From: an uncultured Clostridia bacterium
Lineage (GTDB): Bacteria > Bacillota > Clostridia > UBA1381
Assembly (NCBI GenBank): GCA_944391255.1
Contig: CALXSW010000218.1
Span: 1 to 10,686, forward strand
Direction of reading: 5' to 3'
DNA length: 10,686 nt
Position 1 is the stretch's first letter, and every line of letters begins with the position of its first letter. A program made the position numbers and the translations under genes. This document shows positions 7,020 to 10,686 of this stretch, piece by piece. The notes under the pieces are model-generated. The model was not told the origin of the DNA. It did no database searches and saw only the letters and a program-made list of their open reading frames with translations.

Positions 7020-8303
7020 TTATTTTGTTTCAAGAATCTTATCTATGCTGACGATCTTTACACAGATTATAAATATTTCAGCAGCCTCTATAAGCTCCTC
7101 AAGTGTCGGGAATGAAGGAGCGATACGAATGCTTGAATCCATAGGATCTTTGCCATACGGCCATGTAGCGCCGGCATTTGTCATTACAACTCCTGCCTCT
7201 TTACACATTGCTACTATTTTTGAAGCACAGCCTTCCATTGCGTTAAAGCCGATAAAGTATCCGCCCAAAGGCTTTTTCCATGTTGCTATGCCTGTTCCGT
7301 CAAGTTCCTTTTCGAGCATATCAAGAACCGCGTCGAACTTTGGACGCATTATAGCGGCATGCTTGAGCATATGCGCTTTCATATCATCTGCTGTCGGGAA
7401 GAAAAGGACATGACGAAGCTGATTGATCTTATCATGGCTTATTGTCTGCGCATTCATAAATCCTATAGCCGCGTCTATATTCGCTTTCGAAGCGGCAAGA
7501 CATGAAATTCCTCCGCCAGGGAATGTTACCTTTGATGTTGAGCAGAATTCATAAACCATATCAGGATTTCCTGCCTTAGCGCATTCCTCAACAATGTTAA
7601 GTATCTCGCACTGCTTATCTTCATAGAGGTGATGGATGCAATATGCATTATCCCAGAAAATTCTGAAATCTTCAGCTGCCGGCTTTAATGCGGCAAATCT
7701 TCTCACTACATCATCACTGTAAACTATTCCATCAGGATTTGAATACTTCGGCACGCACCAGATACCCTTTATCGCCGGATCTTCCGCTACCATTTTTTCA
7801 ACAACATCCATGTCCGGACCATTATCGTCCATTGCGACTGGGATCATTTCAATGCCGAATACTTCGCATATAGTAAAATGTCTGTCATAACCTGGAACAG
7901 GGCACAAGAATTTTACCTTATCAAGCTTACACCACGGTGTAGAACCAAGAATACCATGAATAAACGCTCTTGAAATCACGTCATACATTATTGTGAGTGA
8001 TGCGTTTCCGCATACAACTATATTTTCAGGCTTTACCTCAAGAAGATCAGCGAAAAGCTTTCTTGCTTCCATAATGCCAGGAAGAACTCCGTAATTTCTA
8101 AAATCCATTCCATCTTCGCCAGCCATAGGTGTATTTTCATTTATAATATTCATCATAGGCATTGATAATTCAAGCTGCTCTTTTGCAGGCTTTCCTCTTG
8201 CCATGCTCAGATTAAGTCCAAGTCCTTTTTTCTGCTCGAATTTTGCCTCCAGATCATTTCTAAGCTCTAACAGCTCCGCTCTTGACATTGAATTATATAA
8301 CAT
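7020..8303 (-). CDS. Type Ic aspartate aminotransferase-like PLP enzyme
   Basis: This 427-aa fold-type I aminotransferase should swap an amino group between an amino acid (probably aspartate or an aromatic one) and a 2-oxo acid in the cytosol. Visible residues are N189 in YSNPDG, D218 and Y221 in FWDNAY, the PLP-binding Lys258 in CSTSKVTFPGGG, and R393 in SIRIAPSFP, which should hold the substrate carboxylate. The N-terminal NLSMARGKPAKEQLELS and the SxSK active site typify the subgroup Ic enzymes of Actinobacteria and Firmicutes, which many pipelines label MocR-like aminotransferases. AGGAGG at 8317-8312 sits 8 nt before ATG 8303 and fixes the start. The MFS gene follows after 5 nt, so the two are co-transcribed. 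Substrate preference is not certain from sequence. Confidence 0.94.
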   Translation of the reverse strand: MLYNSMSRAELLELRNDLEAKFEQKKGLGLNLSMARGKPAKEQLELSMPMMNIINENTPMAGEDGMDFRNYGVLPGIMEARKLFADLLEVKPENIVVCGNASLTIMYDVISRAFIHGILGSTPWCKLDKVKFLCPVPGYDRHFTICEVFGIEMIPVAMDDNGPDMDVVEKMVAEDPAIKGIWCVPKYSNPDGIVYSDDVVRRFAALKPAAEDFRIFWDNAYCIHHLYEDKQCEILNIVEECAKAGNPDMVYEFCSTSKVTFPGGGISCLAASKANIDAAIGFMNAQTISHDKINQLRHVLFFPTADDMKAHMLKHAAIMRPKFDAVLDMLEKELDGTGIATWKKPLGGYFIGFNAMEGCASKIVAMCKEAGVVMTNAGATWPYGKDPMDSSIRIAPSFPTLEELIEAAEIFIICVKIVSIDKILETK

Positions 8304-8342
8304 TCCAATCTCCTCCTATAATATATAACTATTCTGCATATT

Positions 8343-8371
8343 ATTTTACCATACAACAAAAAAATTAACAA
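8343..8371 (-). promoter_or_regulatory. Probable promoter of the aminotransferase-MFS unit
   Basis: Minus strand TTGTTA (8371-8366), a 17-bp spacer and TAAAAT (8348-8343), with TG one base before the -10 (extended -10). The start would be near 8336, with a leader of about 33 nt. The -35 is two mismatches from consensus, and AT-rich DNA produces chance hits, but spacing and position are good. Confidence 0.65.
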
Positions 8372-8566
8372 GTGAACAAATAAACAAAAATATCGCTTTA
8401 AAAACATAATATATACACTCATATGACAATATTTACAACAGTACAATAAAAATATAATATTTGAGTATTTATATATATAATATAAAAAGTAAAGCATCTA
8501 TGTGATTGGCACGTTTATCTAAGAAAAGCTTATTATATTAAATATTACAAATTTAGAACAGAACAG

Positions 8567-8590
8567 AAAAAACGGACACCGTCGTGTCCG
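8567..8590 (-). terminator. Strong intrinsic terminator, possibly bidirectional
   Basis: On the minus strand CGGACAC... pairs as a perfect 7-bp stem (8590-8584 with 8579-8573) around a 4-nt loop, followed by six U (8572-8567). Read on the plus strand the same stem is followed by CTTTT, so weak termination the other way is possible. It ends the short transcript predicted from the promoter at 8668 and would also stop lon-ysxC read-through, although it lies 170 bp past the ysxC stop. Confidence 0.88.
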
Positions 8591-8661
8591 CTTTTGGGAG
8601 ATAAATAGGTAAATTATATTATATAAAGCTCAATGAGCAATATATACTTTATTAACATTTC
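8567..8661 (-). ncRNA. Candidate small RNA or attenuated leader of about 95 nt
   Basis: A near-consensus promoter predicts a start at about 8661 and a terminator ends at 8567, with no credible gene between. The RNA would hold a hairpin at 8646-8620 (TATATA/TATATA, a UU-UU internal loop, GCUC/GAGC with an AUU triloop) and the terminator hairpin. A 14-codon frame, ATG 8658 to TAA 8614 (MLIKYILLIELYII), is rich in Ile and Leu but has no ribosome site. It may therefore be a stand-alone RNA, or a leader whose terminator tunes the aminotransferase gene 264 bp downstream. It matches no RNA family I know. Confidence 0.4.
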
Positions 8662-8667
8662 ATGAAT

Positions 8668-8696
8668 ATTTTAACATATAAATATGAATTTGTCAA
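8668..8696 (-). promoter_or_regulatory. Near-consensus promoter in the ysxC-aminotransferase gap
   Basis: Minus strand TTGACA (8696-8691), a 17-bp spacer and TAAAAT (8673-8668), with TG one base before the -10. This is among the best promoters in the window, yet the next gene lies 365 bp away behind a terminator. Confidence 0.8.
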
Positions 8697-8760
8697 GCTG
8701 TTTTTCGCAAATATCAGCTCAATTCGACATTTTTATGCATATTAAACAGTTTTATTATAT

Positions 8761-9381
8761 TTAAACTCGCTCATCATAAGGAACAAGTTCTCCGACTCTC
8801 ATCATTTCAAGCATATCGATAACTGTCATCTTTCCCTCATCGTCCTGAGTTGAGAATGGAACAAGAATGTCATCTTCTGTAAGCTCAAGAGTGTTTGCTA
8901 TATCGTCGAGCCTTTCTTCTATTTCACGTTTTTTCAGCTTATCCATCTTTGTAGCGATAACGATAAGCCTGTCATGATAATGTCTTATCCATTCAGCCAT
9001 CTGAACATCCTGTGCGGTAGGTGTATGACGGCTGTCTACAAGAAGGATCGTCTGAACTAATTCTTTTCGGTTTGCAAGATAATCTTCCATCATCGCTCCC
9101 CATTTTGCTATCTCTTCCTTTGAGCGCTTTGCATAGCCGTATCCTGGAAGATCGACCATGTATATCTTATCATCGATATTATAAAAATTGATCGTTATTG
9201 TCTTTCCAGGCGTACCCGACACTCTTGCAAGTGATTTTCTGTTGAGAACCTTATTTATCATTGACGATTTTCCGACATTAGAACGTCCGGCAAACGCAAA
9301 TTCAAATAAACCAGTCGTAGGATACTGATCTTTTGAAACAGCTGACTTCTCAAATTTTGCATTCTGAAAATTAATATTCAT
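8761..9381 (-). CDS. ysxC: Ribosome biogenesis GTPase YsxC/EngB
   Basis: This 206-aa TrmE-Era-type GTPase assists late assembly of the large ribosomal subunit and is usually essential in Firmicutes. All nucleotide motifs are present: P-loop G32-RSNV-GKS39, the switch I threonine region SGTPGKT (55-61), G3 D77-LPG-80 followed by YGYAKR, G4 TKMD (144-147), and a G5-like FST (176-178). The FxFAGRSNVGKSS opening and the APTxxD-like block (PTAQD, 121-125) are typical of EngB. Length matches the family. A GGGGA ribosome site lies 9 nt before ATG 9381. It follows the lon stop by 18 bp, reproducing the lonA-ysxC pair of Bacillus, so the two are co-transcribed. I see no terminator close to its stop; the nearest is 170 bp downstream. 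Confidence 0.97.
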   Translation of the reverse strand: MNINFQNAKFEKSAVSKDQYPTTGLFEFAFAGRSNVGKSSMINKVLNRKSLARVSGTPGKTITINFYNIDDKIYMVDLPGYGYAKRSKEEIAKWGAMMEDYLANRKELVQTILLVDSRHTPTAQDVQMAEWIRHYHDRLIVIATKMDKLKKREIEERLDDIANTLELTEDDILVPFSTQDDEGKMTVIDMLEMMRVGELVPYDERV

Positions 9382-9399
9382 ACAAATAATTCCCCTTTC

Positions 9400-10686
9400 T
9401 TATCTGAACACCTGTTCTATCACCGTATCCATATTATTTACCGGGATAAACGTTATTTCATCTCGTATTTCCTTTGGTATGTCGTCTATATCCGCTGTGT
9501 TTTCTTCAGGGATAATGACTGTTCTTATACCTGCGCGATATGCCGCCATAGACTTCTCTTTAAGTCCGCCTATAGGAAGCACTTTTCCGCGCAGAGTGAT
9601 CTCTCCTGTCATGGCGATATCACGGCGCACAGGCTTATTTGTCAATGACGATATAACTGCTGTGGCCATTGTTATTCCGGCAGAAGGTCCGTCCTTAGGT
9701 ATAGCGCCCTCGGGAACATGAATATGTATATCCTTATCCTTGTGGAAAGAATCATCTATATGCAGCTTATCAGCTGATGCGCGTATATAGCTTATAGCCG
9801 CCATAGCGCTTTCTTTCATAACATCTCCGAGTTTTCCGGTGAGCTCTACCTTTCCTGTTCCGTTCATCACATTTACCTCAACAGAAAGAGTTTCACCGCC
9901 AACGCTTGTCCATGCAAGACCTCTTACAACGCCAACTTCATCGCTCTCATTCATTAGATCGACCTTAAATCGTTCCTTGCCAAGATAATCAGCAAGATTT
10001 TCACCTGTTATCGTCACAAGTGAGGTATTTTTTTCGAGCATTTCCTTTGCCGCTTTTCTGCATAAGCTTTCCAATGTCTGCTCAAGCTTTCTTACTCCCG
10101 CCTCGCGCGTATAATGTTCTATTATATTATTTATAGCTGAATCATCTATAGATATCTGTTCGCTCTTAACTCCCGTTTTCTCAAGAGCTTTCTTTATCAA
10201 ATAATCCTTTGCTATATGGAATTTCTCAAGATCAGTATATCCTGATATGCGTATTATCTCCATTCTGTCAAGAAGCGGCTGTGACACAGTATCAAGCGTG
10301 TTAGCTGTTGTTATAAACACAACATTTGACAAATCAAACGGAAGCTCTATATAGTGATCACGAAAAGCGTTGTTCTGCTCATTGTCAAGCACTTCAAGAA
10401 GCGCCGCTGACGGATCGCCTTTATAATCAACGCCCATCTTGTCTATCTCGTCAAGCAGCAATACAGGGTTTTTAACCTTTACAGTGCGCATAGCTGACAT
10501 TATTCTGCCTTCCATAGCGCCTATATATGTCTTACGATGGCCACGGATATCTGATTCGTCATGGATACCGCCGAGAGAGATCCTTATAAATTTTCTGCCT
10601 AAGGCACGCGCTATAGACTTTGCTATAGATGTTTTTCCGACGCCCGGAGGTCCTTCAAGGCATATGACAGTTGAATTCTTGCCTTT
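9400..10686 (-). CDS. lon: ATP-dependent protease Lon, N-terminal part outside the window
   Basis: Lon is a cytosolic hexameric AAA+ serine protease that destroys misfolded and short-lived regulatory proteins. The open frame runs to the window edge: 57 codons precede the internal Met at 10515, so that Met is not the start. The visible 428 residues begin just before Walker A (GPPGVGKTS, 12-20), then RISLGGIHDESDIRGHRKTYIGAM, Walker B VLLLDEID (75-82), sensor TTAN, and the protease domain with catalytic Ser335 in PKDGPSAG and Lys378 in GGLKEK, exactly 43 residues apart as in E. coli Lon. The missing N-terminal half, about 340-360 residues, holds the substrate-binding domain. The stop at 9400 is 18 bp before ysxC. 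No odd residue was seen apart from EGRIM where many Lon proteins have PGRII. Confidence 0.97.
   Translation of the reverse strand, partial: KGKNSTVICLEGPPGVGKTSIAKSIARALGRKFIRISLGGIHDESDIRGHRKTYIGAMEGRIMSAMRTVKVKNPVLLLDEIDKMGVDYKGDPSAALLEVLDNEQNNAFRDHYIELPFDLSNVVFITTANTLDTVSQPLLDRMEIIRISGYTDLEKFHIAKDYLIKKALEKTGVKSEQISIDDSAINNIIEHYTREAGVRKLEQTLESLCRKAAKEMLEKNTSLVTITGENLADYLGKERFKVDLMNESDEVGVVRGLAWTSVGGETLSVEVNVMNGTGKVELTGKLGDVMKESAMAAISYIRASADKLHIDDSFHKDKDIHIHVPEGAIPKDGPSAGITMATAVISSLTNKPVRRDIAMTGEITLRGKVLPIGGLKEKSMAAYRAGIRTVIIPEENTADIDDIPKEIRDEITFIPVNNMDTVIEQVFR

Larger units (their letters stand above)
8304..8760. other. 457-bp AT-rich intergenic region with two promoters and one terminator
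   Basis: No convincing protein gene lies here. From the ysxC side there is a near-consensus promoter (8696-8668), a short hairpin (8646-8620), a strong terminator (8590-8567), about 190 bp of very A/T-rich DNA (8372-8566) with no structure I can defend, and then the aminotransferase promoter and ribosome site. No tRNA, rRNA, riboswitch consensus or insertion sequence end was recognised. Confidence 0.7.

Noticed and set aside
6901..7413. A 170-codon plus-strand frame
   Set aside because: It lies antisense across the aminotransferase end and the MFS start, and the sense genes have clear family motifs.
8267..8497. A 76-codon minus-strand frame overlapping the aminotransferase start
   Set aside because: Its composition (Tyr, Ile, Phe, Cys) reflects AT-rich noncoding DNA, it has no ribosome site, and it runs over the real gene start in another frame.
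8372..8566. CRISPR, phage att site or insertion sequence remnant in the AT-rich gap
   Set aside because: No regular repeat-spacer pattern, no terminal inverted repeats and no tRNA or integrase gene were found.
9400..10515. Lon as a complete 371-aa protein starting at 10515
   Set aside because: The same frame continues upstream to the window edge with Walker A and other Lon motifs, so the Met is internal.

Overview
The window looks like chromosome of an AT-rich Firmicute of the class Clostridia, perhaps a gut member. The grounds are the A/T-rich codons, the strong AGGAGG-type ribosome sites, the sigma-A promoters with U-tract terminators, the Bacillus/Clostridium-style lon-ysxC pair and an FMN riboswitch in front of ribD. 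This placement is inference; no marker gene fixes the genus. Every gene I can support lies on the minus strand, so transcription runs from high to low coordinates.

In transcription order: (1) 10686-8761, the C-terminal half of the ATP-dependent protease Lon followed by the ribosome-assembly GTPase YsxC/EngB. (2) 8760-8304, a 457-bp AT-rich gap with a near-consensus promoter, a short hairpin region and a strong terminator. This may be a small RNA of about 95 nt or an attenuated leader. A second promoter lies just before the next gene. (3) 8303-5823, a type Ic aspartate aminotransferase-like PLP enzyme, then 5 nt later an MFS permease broken by one extra G in a run of seven. (4) 5754-1112, a promoter and a tight four-gene operon: MBOAT membrane acyltransferase, a 609-aa exported protein fusing an SGNH/DltD-like domain to a NodB-type polysaccharide deacetylase, a 75-aa acyl carrier protein, and an FkbH-like HAD-IIIC enzyme. 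(5) 1123-1, a consensus promoter overlapping the end of the FkbH-like gene, an FMN riboswitch with a terminator that runs into the start codon, and the first 299 codons of ribD.

The most interesting region is the four-gene operon. Its layout echoes dltABCD (carrier loading, carrier protein, MBOAT, extracellular SGNH partner), but the adenylating enzyme DltA is replaced by an FkbH-like protein. Characterised FkbH homologues load a three-carbon glyceryl unit from 1,3-bisphosphoglycerate onto a carrier protein. The proposal is that a glycolysis-derived acyl group is carried by the ACP, passed across the membrane by the MBOAT protein and placed on a surface glycan, which the fused deacetylase may trim. 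The gene families are clear. The donor, the acceptor and the chemistry are inferred.
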